The notes below the pieces were generated by a model. It did no database searches. It worked only from the letters and a program-made list of their open reading frames with translations, and was not told the origin of the DNA. 64,000 bases of DNA from Purshia tridentata (Eukaryota > Streptophyta > Magnoliopsida > Rosales > Rosaceae), in assembly GCA_003254885.1 (NCBI GenBank), contig QANT01007149.1, positions 1 through 64,000 of the forward strand, read 5' to 3'. Shown piece after piece: positions 11,975 through 25,058 of the stretch (position 1 is its first letter; every line of letters begins with the position of its first letter). A program made the translations under genes and the position numbers.

Positions 11975-14900
11975 ATGCTTCAGCACAGCTCTTGCTGTGA
12001 CTCTCTCTTCGCTTCGGACTTTGGGTTGAGGCCGTGTTTGGTTGCACCAAAAACAAAAAACGCATTCGCTCTCTACATGGACCTCAAAGAGAAGGACAAG
12101 CTTTTAACTCCTGCTTATGCTTCTGCTTCTTCTCGCTCGCTAAAGCAGCAGCCTTACCAGAATCGCAATCCAGTCTTGGCTTGCCGAGCATCACCTGACT
12201 CTCACCTGACTCCTTCCAGGTATATTTTTGAGCAATTTCTTTCAGTGTTTTTTTTTTTGGACAGCTTGAGCTTGACACATGTGTGTGTATATATTATTTT
12301 CTAGTTGACTGAAATTTTTACTTAATTATTTTAAATAAGTTTTGCTATACCCATTTACTATCTGGTATTATAGTATTTGAATAATACTGTGTATGCAGGA
12401 AAGATGATTTACCTGTTCATGTACTGTCGGAAATGGTTGTTGGTGTTCTTGGAGGAGGTCAACTGGGTCGTATGCTATGCCAAGCAGCTTCACAAATGGC
12501 CATTAAAGTGATTGTATTGGACCCTCAAGAGAACTGCCCGGCCAGTGCACTTGCCTATCACCATATGGTTGGAAGCTTTGATGATAGCGCTACAGTCCAA
12601 GAATTCGCAAAGAGGTTCGAATTTCTTGAACTTCGTCGCATTCATGCTCTTTATGTTGTATTGTTTTTCCTGTCATGCCAATTAAGCATCCCTTTGTTTC
12701 TGAAATTGGAAAATAATATGTACGTATCCTAATCTTGTTCTTGGTAGTTAGATGTGGAGTGCTGACTGTGGAAATTGAACATGTGGATGTGGAGACGCTA
12801 GAGAAGCTTGAGCAACAAGGAGTAGATTGCCAACCCAAAGCCTCTACAATCAGAATAATTCAGGTTTTTGTCTTCATTTTGATATTAATTGGTAATTCTA
12901 CTATTCACTGCATTGTTCCATTATAATATTGATAACCATTTACTCAAGTTTAACATGTCTCTTGCGTTTAACATGTAACAGGATAAATATCTCCAGAAGG
13001 TTCATTTTTCACGGCTTGATATTCCACTTCCTGAATTTATGCAGGTCGGTCACTCTTCATGTATTTAATTGAAGGATTAAAGTAAAAAAGTTTTTAATTT
13101 TTCTTTGTATAACAGTGAAACATTGTATAATTCTTATTATAAAATACCGCAAAGGCAGATAGATGATCTTGAAGGTGCCAAGAGAGCAGGGGACCTCTTT
13201 GGCTATCCTCTTATGATAAAAAGTAAAAGGTTAGCTTATGATGGGCGTGGAAATGCTGTTGCTAAGAGTCAGGATAAGCTTTCTTCTGCTGTAACTGGTA
13301 AATATGTCCATCGAAATTTTAACTGGATTGTGATTGGTTTGTAGAATTCGACTTAGTTTGCAGTTTTGAAGTCATTGTTCTTTGGTCCAATTTACAGAGA
13401 AAATTGTTGAATCTTCTTCCTTCTGCTTGCTTATGTGTTCACTCATCCTTTTCTTGGGCTTGCTTATTTATTCCAATCTTTAATGTCATAGCAGTCTCTG
13501 AATATCTCTAAATCATTGTAAATGTGTTTTTCAATTTCATTACAATATAAAATCACTGAAGGCTTCTTTGGCTTTCAATTTTAATTTTCTCATCTGTGTC
13601 TGTCAAATTATTTACATAAGCTTTCAACCATGTTTCTGTTTTTTCAAGAACTGTTGGCCGTACTGCCTATCTATAGGAGATATCTTTAATTTGATTTGCA
13701 TGTTGCATTAAAGTGACACCTGGGACAACTTCTTGTTCTCATTTGATTTCTGTGGTTTTATTCTTTTCCAAATTATACATCTCTGTGTGTGGTTGTTTTC
13801 TGTAATTGAATTAAACTAGTGGAGGCTATGCATTTTTTAATTTTCTAAATTTTTTGCAGCTCTTGGAGGGTTTGATCGTGGTTTATATGTTGAGAAATGG
13901 GCCCCTTTTGTGAAGGTTGGTGTGTAAAATTTACCATTGATTTAGTCATAATTTAATTTGTCGATTTACCATCTATTTTTTGTTTATATTTTCACTTATT
14001 GGCAATGCAAGTGCAATACGCATTGTTTGATGATTTACATACCAGATATTTATTTTTATCTGAATAAATAGTTGCTGAACAAGTACATCAGTGGGTTTTG
14101 TCTAAAATTCATAAAAATTTTCTAATTCTTCAGTTCGTAAACTACTAACAAAATCTCATCATCATCCTTCAGTGTCTGTTACATCATATTTCTGTTATAG
14201 CCTTTTTCTTTTTTTCTTTTTTAATCTGTCGTGGGCCTATTTGTTACCCCAAATTTTAGACTGTATTTGAGCTATGCTTTATTGCTAACGATGGGACATG
14301 GAATGTCTTCTAAGCTTAAGATTTTTTAAGATCACTGATAAAATTTCCTACATGTTTGGAAACCTAACTGCAGGAGCTTTCCGTCATTGTTGCTAAAGGA
14401 AGAGACAATTCTATCCTGTGCTATCCTGTGGTTGAAACCATACACAAGTAAGATGCAGTTTAAGTTTTGAATTGTCAGTCAGTGGCCAATCATTCTTTCT
14501 GCCAAGCTTTCCTGTTAAATTTTAAGAACTGTATGAGATGCATTTAATCAGATGATACTAATATCCACTTAAAGATGGATTTCACTCATGTTTGAGGATC
14601 TTGTCTTGCAGAGAAAACATTTGTCACATTGTCAAGGCACCTGCTAACATCTCATGGAAGATCAGAAATCTGGCCACTGATACTGCATCCAGAGCTGTTG
14701 GTTCATTAGAAGGTGCTGGTGTGTTTGCTGTTGAATTGTTCTTGACAGAGGATGATCAGGTAGTAATTCTACCTCTCTTAAAAACTCTGCATTATGGTTA
14801 TACCTTAGCTACTGGTTACTGTATTGCTTTTAATCTTTACTTTCAGAAATCTGCTGCATTCATCTAAGTTATGCATGTATTCACTTGTTGTCAGATTTTG

Positions 14901-17304
14901 GTAAATGAAGTAGCTCCTAGACCTCACAATAGTGGCCATCACACAATAGAGTCTTGCTACACCTCACAGTATGAACAGCATTTGCGGGCTGTTGTTGGTC
15001 TTCCCCTTGGTGATCCATCAATGAAAACTCCTGCTGCAATTATGTACAATTTACTTGGTGAAGATGAGGTGAGGTTCTAGTTAATTCTGTAAAGTTTGCC
15101 ACCTGTCTGCACTTTATTTCTTATTTTTAGTTCCAAAATTACATGAACATATAGTGGGGAATATACAGTTATCACTATGTTTGTAGAAGATGGATAAATT
15201 AATCAAATGTTGACCTTCAGGGGGAACCTGGTTTTCTTCTAGCTCATCAACTGATTGGAAGAGCATTGCGTATTCCAGGGGCTACCGTTCATTGGTATGA
15301 TAAGCCAGGTTAGATTCTGCTTCTGTCCACATTTTAATGTCTCAACACCTTCTGATTCATACTCAAGAATTACCTGTATATTTATTTTGATGTTGTGGCA
15401 GAAATGCGGAAGCAACGGAAGATGGGTCATATCACCATTGTTGGATCTTCCATGGGCAATGTGGAAAAACGTCTGGATGCATTGCTAAATGAAGAAAGAT
15501 CTGATAGTCAGTCTGCAGGTAATTATAGAAGGGTGATTTTGTAATTATGCATTTGACTGCAAAAAAATGGTGCACAACTTTTGAGAGATTCAGTCCAAAG
15601 TTTGCAGGAGTCATACCTATGCCATTAATTAAATTAAGCTTTGGTGGTTTCATTATTATGTGTACCAGTAAGTTTCATAAAATGATCGATGATTATTGTG
15701 TAGTGATACTTGTATACAAAATTACATAAATAAATTTACATATTCTAAAATCTATTTTGGGGCAAACCCTCCCTCCCCTGTGCCTTGTATAGCTGCACCC
15801 CTTCTGAAACCAAATTATGATACCATTTTCTTTTCATTGTAGTTCAATAGGCATAGCAAAATAACCAAGTTTTAACTTTTTCGAACTTTTTTATGTTCAA
15901 ATTGCATTCATGTTGCTTTCTTTTTCTGAATGAAGTCACACCACGCGTTGGGATTGTAATGGGCTCTGATTCAGATCTTCCTGTTATGAAGGATGCTGCA
16001 AAGGTTTTGAATATGTTTGGAGTTCCTAACGAGGTTTGCTTCTCATATGCTGTGGTTTTTGTCAAATGAATGCCTGTTGGATGTGTTTTATATGTTTTAT
16101 ATGATGTAATGTACTACAATTTCCAGGTGAGAATAGTTTCAGCACATCGAACTCCTGAATTGATGTATTCATATGCCTTGGCTGCTCGGGAGAGAGGCAT
16201 TCAAGTCATCATTGCTGGCGCTGGTGGTGCAGCCCACTTGCCAGGCTAGTCATATGAACTATGTCCCAACCAAAGTGCTTCAATGCAGTATCCATTTTCT
16301 TGGATTAATTAAAATCTGTCTTGTGTTTCCAGGCATGATAGCTGCACTCACTCCTTTGCCTGTAATTGGTGTCCCTGTGCGTGCTTCTACATTGGATGGA
16401 ATTGATTCACTTTTATCAATTGTGCAGGTATATTGTTTCAAACTTTTCTTTTGTTCTCTTTTTTTTTTCAAAAGAAAAAATTACAATTATGGAGAAAATG
16501 TAGTATTCTACTTTCTTAATGCCCTAGAAATTTGAATTCTGAGACACCCGACGCCTGGGATCTAATAGTTTATTTCCTTTTTCTGGTGCATTGGTAATGA
16601 TTATGGGTTGTCAAGTGCTAAGTTGCTTGAGAGCAACCACTTCATGTAAAGTCCTTGGCATAGGTAATATAAAATTAAGGCAACTGGATGAAGACAGATT
16701 TAAACACCATGTTTTATTGGATGCAAGACACTCTTATGTTGTTGAAATGACATTCTTTTCAAAAGAAATTTGTGAATGCTTTTCTTATAGTGTTTGGTGC
16801 CCACATTATGACTGGAGTGAAAATCCTTATTTTTCCCCACAGGATCATGCTTATTTTATATTTTCTTTGATTGTGCATTTTCCTTACTTTGTTTGACAAA
16901 TATGATACTTAAGATGGTTACTATTATTAGTATTATTTGTTTTTTGCGACTTATCAGAAAAGTTATTTAGTTTCTGTTTCGGTTATGCAGATGCCAAGAG
17001 GTGTCCCAGTTGCAACAGTCGCTGTAAACAATGCCACTAACGCTGGTTTGCTGGCAGTAAGGATATTGGCTGTTTGTGATGCAGATCTACAAGCAAGGTT
17101 GGTACATGCACTTCATTTCCATGTTGCAAAGTTTGCATTTAAAATATGACATTTAAATTTCGATAGTCGTTTGCCTGCATTTTGTTGATGTGGCATTAAA
17201 CTGAGTGCAGAATGAGCCAGTATCAAGAAGACACAAGGAATGAAGTCTTGACAAAAGCAGAGAAGCTACAGACAGATGGTTGGGAATGTTACTTGAATCC
17301 TTGA
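11975..17304 (+). CDS. PURKE: Phosphoribosylaminoimidazole (AIR) carboxylase, plastid, PurK+PurE fusion
   Basis: The enzyme converts AIR to CAIR in de novo purine synthesis, by known family function in plastids. I resolve 16 exons: 11975-12219, 12399-12614, 12752-12863, 12982-13044, 13159-13297, 13860-13915, 14374-14447, 14612-14759, 14895-15068, 15221-15308, 15402-15518, 15936-16033, 16127-16244, 16333-16427, 16991-17097 and 17211-17304. They give 647 codons in one frame. Residues 1 to about 80 look like a Ser/Ala-rich transit peptide. The ATP-grasp PurK part starts at GGGQLGRM (about 100). The PurE part has GSDSDLP (487-493), SAHRTP (515-520) and [10 protein letters not shown] (541-550). 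Length and order agree with the Arabidopsis enzyme. Intron 13 begins with GC (CCAG/GCTAGT); all the others fit GT-AG. The first intron-free ATG that reads into the PurK frame was taken as the start. Confidence 0.95.
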
Positions 17305-18357
17305 CATCCAAAGCACTCAGACAAAATCTGTTCAATTTTGGAGTTTCACTCTCTTGAAGTCACAGGTTTCCTGAACATGTCATTAAACACAAAAAGTTCA
17401 ATTCAACCAAAGAGATGTAGATGTGCTGAAAAGGTATGTAACAGTTCATCAAGCGGAATTAAGCTCAGGACTTTGTCAAATGTGATATAAGCACAGAATA
17501 GGTATTAGGTGGATAAATTTATGTAACGGGTCTAGCTTGGGCTCTATGGCCCATTGAATTTGGACATGCGGCTTGTGATTGGACCACAAAGCCCACAATG
17601 TTGAATTTTCTGATATAATGTTTAGCAAAACAAAAATTTATGTTATCTAATATGATAATATCATTGATTATTAAATGGTCTAGATCAATTCCCAATCTTA
17701 GTAACTTTCATGGTAAATCAAGTCCTCTCGTCTATTATACGTTATAGTCTACCACTACAATTGCATGACAGAATGGCAGAGGAGCGTGGTGTTGAATATA
17801 TATGAATGACATATTTTTCCCTTGTTTTAGAGGAGGTGTGGGGGGGTGTGAGAGGCTAAGACCCATTCTGCACTTTCAAATATTTTGCTTCAGTCAAAGG
17901 TCTAAGGGTTTTATATTTTAATATCTGTAGCCGTGTTTAAGCTAGTTTTATCTATAAAATGAGACTCCTTTCAGTTTTTAAGACTAAAAAAAAAAATCAA
18001 ATTTAAGATTCAAAGATGTAATTTAACAATGTAACTTTTTTTCCTTTTAAAATTTTTCGCCCAAAAATATAATATAAGACCATAATATTTTTAAACATGT
18101 CATACCCAAATTCTTATCTGGCAGTGGCAACATGCATTTCCACCCAATCCAACCCACTTCATTCAGTGGGTCAAACGTAAAGTTGATCCCCATGACAATC
18201 GACCTTCTTAACTTTGATTTATGTATCAAAATCTGGACCTGTTCAATAGTTTTCCCGTGTCTTTGATTTAGAATTTTAGACCATTCTCTAAGTCAAACTT
18301 CAAACCGTGGCTGCAAGTCAATTGATCAGACACATTACACTAAAATCAGATTAATTA
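17305..18357. other. Intergenic between PURKE and CTNIP gene
   Basis: This holds the presumed PURKE 3' UTR and the upstream region of the CTNIP gene. A G-rich word GTGTGGGGGGGTGTG occurs near 17840. I see no gene. Confidence 0.6.
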
Positions 18358-18365
18358 TGCATGTC

Positions 18366-18373
18366 TATAAATA
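18366..18373 (+). promoter_or_regulatory. TATA box of the CTNIP gene
   Basis: A perfect TATAAATA lies 143 bases before the CTNIP start codon. This leaves a leader of about 110 bases, rich in CA and AAAC words. Confidence 0.6.
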
Positions 18374-18515
18374 CCAACCCTCTCCTTCCATTAATGGCAT
18401 AAACATCCCAATCCCTCTTCTTTCATTCTCACCCATTTTTGAATTCAAAGTTTCAAACACCAAAACAAACATATACACATTCCAAAACCAAAATTTCCAT
18501 TTATTTCATACACAA

Positions 18516-18851
18516 ATGGGGTTTCTTCAAAATAAGTACCACATGAGAGTTGCATTTGTGTTCACAATGTTATGTGTATGTGGTGTCCGGGAAGTTTTGA
18601 GCATGAGGCCATTAGAAGGAGAGCAGTGGCTGAAGGATAATGATTCTCTTCACTTTCAGTCACTGCGGGGTGAAGCCCCGCCAACTGGGGGTAATCCATG
18701 CACGAATATTCCCGGACAGGGCACCGGCCGTTGCACATTGGAAATAGATGTTGCCGGCAGTGTTGGTCATGAGGCTTTCCCTGGTCACGTTGTTAATTTT
18801 GCACCAGCTTCTGCTGCCAATGATACTAAAAAGCTACAGCCAACTTCTTGA
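18516..18851 (+). CDS. CTNIP: CTNIP/SCREW phytocytokine precursor
   Basis: The 111-residue product starts with a hydrophobic signal peptide (about residues 10-29, RVAFVFTMLCVCGV). A variable acidic linker follows, then PPTGGNPCTNIPGQGTGRCT (residues 55-74), in which C62 and C73 are the only cysteines outside the signal. The CTNIP string and the paired cysteines define the CTNIP/SCREW family, secreted peptides sensed by the receptor kinase HSL3/NUT in immunity and water balance (known for Arabidopsis). The frame is open further upstream, but the ATG at 18516 sits directly before the signal peptide and downstream of the TATA box. A tail of 38 residues (GSVGHEAFPGHVVNFAP and onward) follows the second cysteine and may be removed or may be part of the active peptide. 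No intron is needed. Confidence 0.85.
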   Translation: MGFLQNKYHMRVAFVFTMLCVCGVREVLSMRPLEGEQWLKDNDSLHFQSLRGEAPPTGGNPCTNIPGQGTGRCTLEIDVAGSVGHEAFPGHVVNFAPASAANDTKKLQPTS

Positions 18852-19932
18852 CCATAGCTGAATTTCCAAAGTGTAAATAGCTGAATTCAACAACTTGAAG
18901 GTATTAACTGAATTGTAATTTTGTTCATTTTTCTGTTTTTATTTTGACTTCGGGACCAAGCAACCATGGAGAAACTCAATGGTTGTGAAACCCATGTATG
19001 AACTAATGTTAACAAATAGCAAGTACTAAGTACTAATGAAATTTATTCAATTCTTTTTTATTCTTTTGGCGCAATTGTTCACCCGTTCTTTATATATATT
19101 TTTTTGAAGAGAACCCGTTCTTTATTTATATTTGAACATAGATGATGCAACTTGCAATTCATGAACAATTATATATGTAGATTATACTCCATGTATAAAA
19201 TTTCTTGCATATCATGCACAGTTTTGCTTATTACAATTCGTACTTAGACGTGAGCGACTCTCAACTATTAATTAACCTGGACTCTATAAGATCCACATCA
19301 ATCGATGTCAATAATAACATTTTTCTTATACAAAAAATTCTAGTATTTTATATTGTAAATCCAATTTGGTATTTCACTGATTATGGCACACAGGTCACTT
19401 TTGTGGACTTTTCTCAGTTCCCACATCCCACTGATTTGGCGACTGGTATGCTGACTTTAACTGTCTAAAACATATTTTAACATGGACTTTTTTCACTTGG
19501 TCAGAATTTTTAACATGCACAAGCATGTGGAGTTCTTCTATATAATAAAAAATAGAGAGTTTTTGACATTATCGGCCCATTTCCTATTAGTTTTAGGCTT
19601 ACCTTTTTTTCAAAGAATAGCTACTTAGCATGAAACTAGAATTTGGTTGCCTGTGAATTCTTTGGACGTTTCAACTAATCTTGGGTTGAATTGGGATAAT
19701 TTGAATATTATATACATTGGCAAATCCATTAATCAAAATTTGGGTAAACTTACGCTTATGACCTGTACAACTGAGTTGTGCAGCAATGGTGAAGCAACTT
19801 AATTAAAAAGAAGTTAGAAGAGTGCTAATAACATTGCAACTTAATTGACAAAATTTTCTGAACCTGTGTTTGCAAACCAACCTGCAGAACACACACCTAA
19901 CATGTAGAACTGAGGCTTTTAAATGAAAACAA
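18852..19932. other. Intergenic with one half of a local direct repeat
   Basis: The first part is the likely CTNIP 3' UTR. A block near 19508-19630 (GCACAAGCATGTGGAGTTCT and onward) recurs imperfectly at about 20338-20445 in the same orientation, on the far side of the DD11-like pseudogene. The pair may mark an old insertion or duplication edge. No gene is seen in this part. Confidence 0.5.
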
Positions 19933-20287
19933 TCAAACATATGACATATCATCAAGAAGACTAAGAGAGGCAGGTGAGTCAGCTCCTTCAACCAAAACAC
20001 ACTTATTATTACCATATCTGCATTCTTAGGTAAGGCCTCAAAAGCGTTTGAGCTCAGGGACTGAGAGGACTTTGACCAATCCAGTGTGACAATCATGCCC
20101 CATCTTCACAAGAACACTGCAGCATTTCTTGGAGTGAGGACCCATAAGAGGCTCACTCCAAAACATGCTGGCAAAGATCTCTGTGGCACACTGAAGTGTC
20201 ATATTTTTTGCGCATTCATCCAAATTAATTTATAGTACCCTGGTGAGGGTTCTGGGGGCAATTCAGGCTTATAATCATGAGCAGGCC
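19933..20287 (-). pseudogene. DD11-like prolamin-fold (ECA1-type) pseudogene
   Basis: Four consecutive stretches in shifting frames resemble one small cysteine protein of the DOWN-REGULATED IN DIF1 11 / ECA1 family. In order they are PELPPEPSPGYYK (frame a); DECAKNMTLQCATEIF and KKCCSVLVKMGHDCHTGLVK (frame b); NAFEALPKNADM (frame c); and KCVLVEGADSPASLS, ending DDMSYV and a stop (frame d). The spacing C-x(7)-C, then CC, then C-H, fits the prolamin-like domain. Three frame changes within about 350 bases, a stop just upstream and no signal-peptide exon show that the gene is broken. Family members are small secreted proteins expressed in female gametophytes. The family assignment is from memory. 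Confidence 0.65.
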
Positions 20288-21151
20288 CAGGAATGTGTCA
20301 TAAGCTGAAGGGCTTGTGGACTATGTATGAGATTGTACAAGCATGTGGAATTCATTATATAGAATTAAAAAATAGAGAGTCTTTGCCATTATTAGTTCAT
20401 TTCCTATTAGTTTTAGACTCACATCTTTTGCAGAAAATAGCTACTTAACTCTCTAGCTATTTGGTTACTTCAAATAATGAGTGTAGAGTATCAAAGAACC
20501 AAAAACAAAAAACATGAAAAGAAAGCTTTGATGCTTGTCTTGAATAAAGAGGAGGAAAAGATGAAATAAATATTATGGAGGCTGATGAAAGTGCCAAGCA
20601 AGGCAGCCTTTGAGTGTGAATTTTGATATATAAGAATGAATTAAAGTACTCACTCAACAGAACAGTGGGCAATTCATTGATATATACGAATCAATTACTA
20701 AATAATTCGAAGCGTGTAAACAAGTGATATTAAAGACAGTGCATAGCAGATGGGTCTTAATCTTAGCTAGTGGGCATGTCAAACTATCTGACAAAACTAC
20801 ATTTCCCCACTTAGATTATACTTCATTCAAGTCAAGGTTCTGGAGTACAAAATGAAATATTGAATAGCAAATCTTCTTTCATTCATTGAACCATATGAAT
20901 CACAATTGTGTACATTTTTGTATAAACCAACAAGTAATTTACAGAGTCCACGCCTTCATGCGTGCCGAATTCGAAATCAACTTCTTTGCCAAATTATTGC
21001 AGAAGAAATTCAGTGCAACGCTAACATGTAGTCAACTTGAAGCAGTATTCTTGGTATCTAGTATAATCTTTGGAATAGGTATAACCTCCTAATTCTGTCA
21101 TCAATCTGACTGAAACTGTTTATAAATATGTAAGCAAAACTGTCCTCAACA

Positions 21152-24100
21152 TTAAACATCCACAGAGCTAATGCTATGATGATTACCCTCATCTACGTTA
21201 GACTGATCTGTGGACTCACGTTCAGGTGCAGTTTCATTTAAGCAGTTTTCTGAAGTGATATCACCATCACCTTCACCATGTTCAGATGCAGATCTAGCAT
21301 CCATCTCCTTTTCTGGACAGTCAAGTTGAAGACATTCAGCGACCTCACTGTTGTAATTTTCTATATCATGACTACTCCTACTTGACAATGTTAAGTCTTC
21401 TTTCTTCACAACATTGAATACAATCCCATTATGTATTCTTTCAGGCTGCAAAAGATCACCTTCAGTCACCATGATGCTAGAACTATTGACTGAACCCATA
21501 CTTCCGAAATCCGGCCTCTTATCAAATTTTGAGCTATCAGGACTTCTATCAGGTGTTGTCCCCCTTGGGCTTTGATAATATTGACTACTGCCTACCATCT
21601 GAGGCGTCAATGAGTTAGGAATAGCCAACAAACCTCTGTTCAGTTCAGCGTCAATGTCCAAATTCTGGACAAAGTCAACAAATGTATTTGCTGAAGCTGT
21701 CCTCATTAAGGGTCCACCCGATCTTGTCCAAGAATTTAAATCAACACTCTCAGATTCACTGTCACTTCCATCATGTATATTGCGGTGGGTATGGAAGCTT
21801 TTACCAGAATGAACTCCATTGGTGGATCCGCCAACTCCATGATGGTATGAGGAAGCGGCATCTATAAGGAGGTCGTCTTCAAGGGAACCACATGAATTCT
21901 CACGAGCAATGCAATTCCAAGAAGGAATTCTTCTTGATGCATTGAATTTGACTGTGGTAGCTAGGCCAAGAGAAGAAGCAGCAGCTCTTGCAGCACTCCT
22001 TTTGAGTCTACGCATGTGGTTGAGAATTACAACACACTCATCAAGAGCAAGCTCAATGCCACAGTTTGCTTTTATGGCTGACAGCTTCTCCCATGTGCAC
22101 CTCCTACCTTGGTTGGCTGCCTTTTGAAGCTCAACATATGTTGGATTTTGTATAATTTTTGAGTACTGGTAAATAAATCAGAAAAACCAATGGTCGGTTA
22201 GTCACCGTTTCAGGGATTATCGCAACTGATCCACATGATAAAAGAAGAAAAGAGATCTTCAAATATAGTCCAAAACATAATTTTGTAAGACTTGACTTTG
22301 TTCAATTTCATCAAATACTTTAAGGGCCCATTTGGGAGGAATAATTTCAAATCGAGGGACGTAGTTAGATTACTTTATTGAACTATTACAATCAGCATAC
22401 CAAGATTTTTATTTCACATTTCAAGTATATATTGTAACTGGTTATTTCAAATACATTCTATCCAATGTTTTCTATTTTCTTTATAAGTAATTTAGCCTTG
22501 CTATCAAATTCAAATACTTTCCTTTAAATTGTTCCAGCCAAAATGGACCCCGAGACAAGTTTTAAGAAGAATTATAAGGCAAGGTTCCACATGTATATAA
22601 TGACCATGCCTAATTCATTAATTGATGCGTAGCTGATATTGACCATAACCATCAACAATTTCTCTAGGTACCTGAGCAAGTGTGGCAGGCATAACAACAG
22701 TAACATCACCCTCCCAATCTTGAGCAAACAGCTTGGCAATTCCGCCCAATGGAAAACCGAGTTCCAGGATCTGGTTACATCTATGTTTCACCTCCATCTC
22801 AACAAGATGAGCAAGCTACACAATCAAATACTAAAATGAATTACATTCATATCATCAGAATGTCAAGGATACAAAATCATATAATAGACTCAACAGGATT
22901 CAGATAAAATACTACAACCAATAGGAAAAAAGCTGATGAGCTAGTCTAATTTAATATTAGTATTCTTTCAGTAAGGTGCTTACTGATTAACCAAAATGAT
23001 AGACTAATTCAAATACAAGGATTGTTTATGGAGTCCATGAAGATGCGGCCTGATGTTCACATCAAAAGAAATTTACTAAGCCATTAAATCTAAACACTTA
23101 TCAGTGAAGCAGCCAAGAATTTAGCATCAGCTGTCAGCCCAACTGAGGATCACCAAGTTGTTTTTGGGGGAGGGATATGAAATATTTAATATTAAAACAA
23201 GATACAGAAAAATAAGAGGCACCCTAAAAAAATTGATGGAGAATTTTGTCCTATACAATTCGAGCAACATTCTAACTAAGTTGTGGTTCAAAGTGATAAA
23301 CAAGTTGACTCACAACAGTGAATCACTTTTATCCTCCAGCATATGCACATTATTATTTTATCTTTGTATTAATTCAGTGAGAGCTTATAATTTAAACATG
23401 TGGGGGAGAAAATGGAAGAAATTAGAGAAAAGCAGTAAGAAGGCAGCAGCATGTTGACAAGGGTAAGGCTTTCCATATTGGTAACGAACAAAATAAAACT
23501 ACACAGCGGAATGTTGATTAGGTTGTAACTTGTAATGTGTTTGTTCAACCCCCTGGCTCTATTGCCCATCTTCTACAGGGAAGATGTTTGTCGTGTTTCT
23601 AGGAATCCAAAAGAATCTGAATTGAAGTCCATAGATACATACCTTGGCAGCAAAGTTGCCTCCACAAGCTCTCACAAATTCCTTTAGCCTTAATAATGGT
23701 GCAATATGAGGATTTGCCTGACTGACAATAAAATGATTAACATTGAACAGTTCTTTCAGCTGCATCATAGGTAAATCAATCTCCAAGCTACCATCTCTCC
23801 ACCTACGCACTGGCATTGACCCCTCCTCTGGACCCAAATAAAAAGGAGGATGATAAGGAACAATCTCTCCACTTCTATCTTTTGCCATTAGTTCTTGAGC
23901 CTCAAAAAGGCCCGGAAAAGCACAAGAAGCTGTCACTGCGCTCCATATAACAACATGAGGTGAAGTTAAGTAGTTAAGGCATCTAGGTGGTTCATGCTTC
24001 CTTGGAGAGCAAACAGTTATCCCTAGAATTCGGCCTGTCATGTCATAAGCTTCTTGAAATGTAAGGTTGCTTGTCAGATGCCTTAACATCATTTGCAACT

Positions 24101-25058
24101 GCCTGATCTCATGAACAGCTCCACGTGTCATAATTCTCTTCACAACTGTAAAAATCCCACCCATCTGATCAAAAAACTGCAACGAGTGCCAAGAATCCTC
24201 AAAAAAACTTTGCAGCTCAGGCCAAGACCTAGTGGCAACAACAGCACACATTATGGATCCCACACTCGAACCAGCAATTATTCTTGGCACAAGCTTATGT
24301 TCCACCAATGTTTTAACTACACCCACATGAAAAGATCCCAGAGAAGCACCCCCACTCAAGAGCAAGGCAGTTCTTCCAAAAGCGTGTCTTGTTTCATGCA
24401 TGAAAGCAAGCTTCTCTTCCAATGAGAGCTCATCTGAGTCTGAATCGCAAACCATTCTCAACTGAGTTGAGACCTCATCGATATATTCCTTTATGAGTTT
24501 GGGCACATGAAGTCTCCCCTTATGAAGCTGAGGGTTGCACATATTACCAAGATTTCTAATAAGATCTGCTCGCATGCAGAATATTATATCTCTAAGAGAA
24601 CCCTCCTCGCGACGGTGGTGGAGCTCTTGAAGCTTGTTCCTAACTACCTCTTCATCATATAGGTCTGATTCATTCATCTTTGGGGTCTCTTTATCAAGCA
24701 TCCTAGCAGCATGAGCCCACTCCTCATAGGTCAATGCAGTTCTCATCATATTTCTCCAAAATTTCCTTCGATAAGCCATTTCGGCTCTCACTTTTACATT
24801 TGTGTATCGTTTCAACATAAAAGCAATGATTGTCACCATTGCCAATATCCCTTGTGGGTTTCGAGGATGCAACCATGAGAACATGGGAGCCATAAAGTCC
24901 CCGAATCTATAGATGAGACTCAAAAATATATGAAATATTTGATGCCTCAAATGTGACATTGACTTGCAAAATAAGACTCTGAAAGCAATAGTCCGACCAA
25001 CAATGGTTGAAGGTCCAATAGCAAATGGATCAACACTGGCCTCATTACTTATATCCAT
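21152..25058 (-). CDS. SDP1: SDP1 triacylglycerol lipase (patatin domain)
   Basis: SDP1 starts oil breakdown by hydrolysing triacylglycerol at the surface of seed oil bodies. Three coding exons, 25058-23643, 22815-22672 and 22165-21152, give 857 residues (Arabidopsis SDP1 is about 825). The N-terminus [12 protein letters not shown] is the family signature. A hydrophobic stretch lies near residues 70-82. The patatin catalytic parts are all present: oxyanion loop GGASLG (236-241), nucleophile elbow GSSVG with Ser265, and the Asp-Gly dyad at 422-423. The second exon encodes the [20 protein letters not shown] region. The long C-terminal exon is Ser-rich and ends in a divergent acidic tail. The gene is transcribed away from PICBP. 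A decayed partial copy lies at 9.1-10.9 kb. SDP1-LIKE is the alternative name; I cannot separate the two paralogues here. Confidence 0.95.

Noticed and set aside
14411-14430. Ten-base tandem duplication CTATCCTGTG inside a PURKE exon
   Set aside because: The encoded residues (LCYPVVET region) align with the family without an extra insertion, so it is chance similarity.
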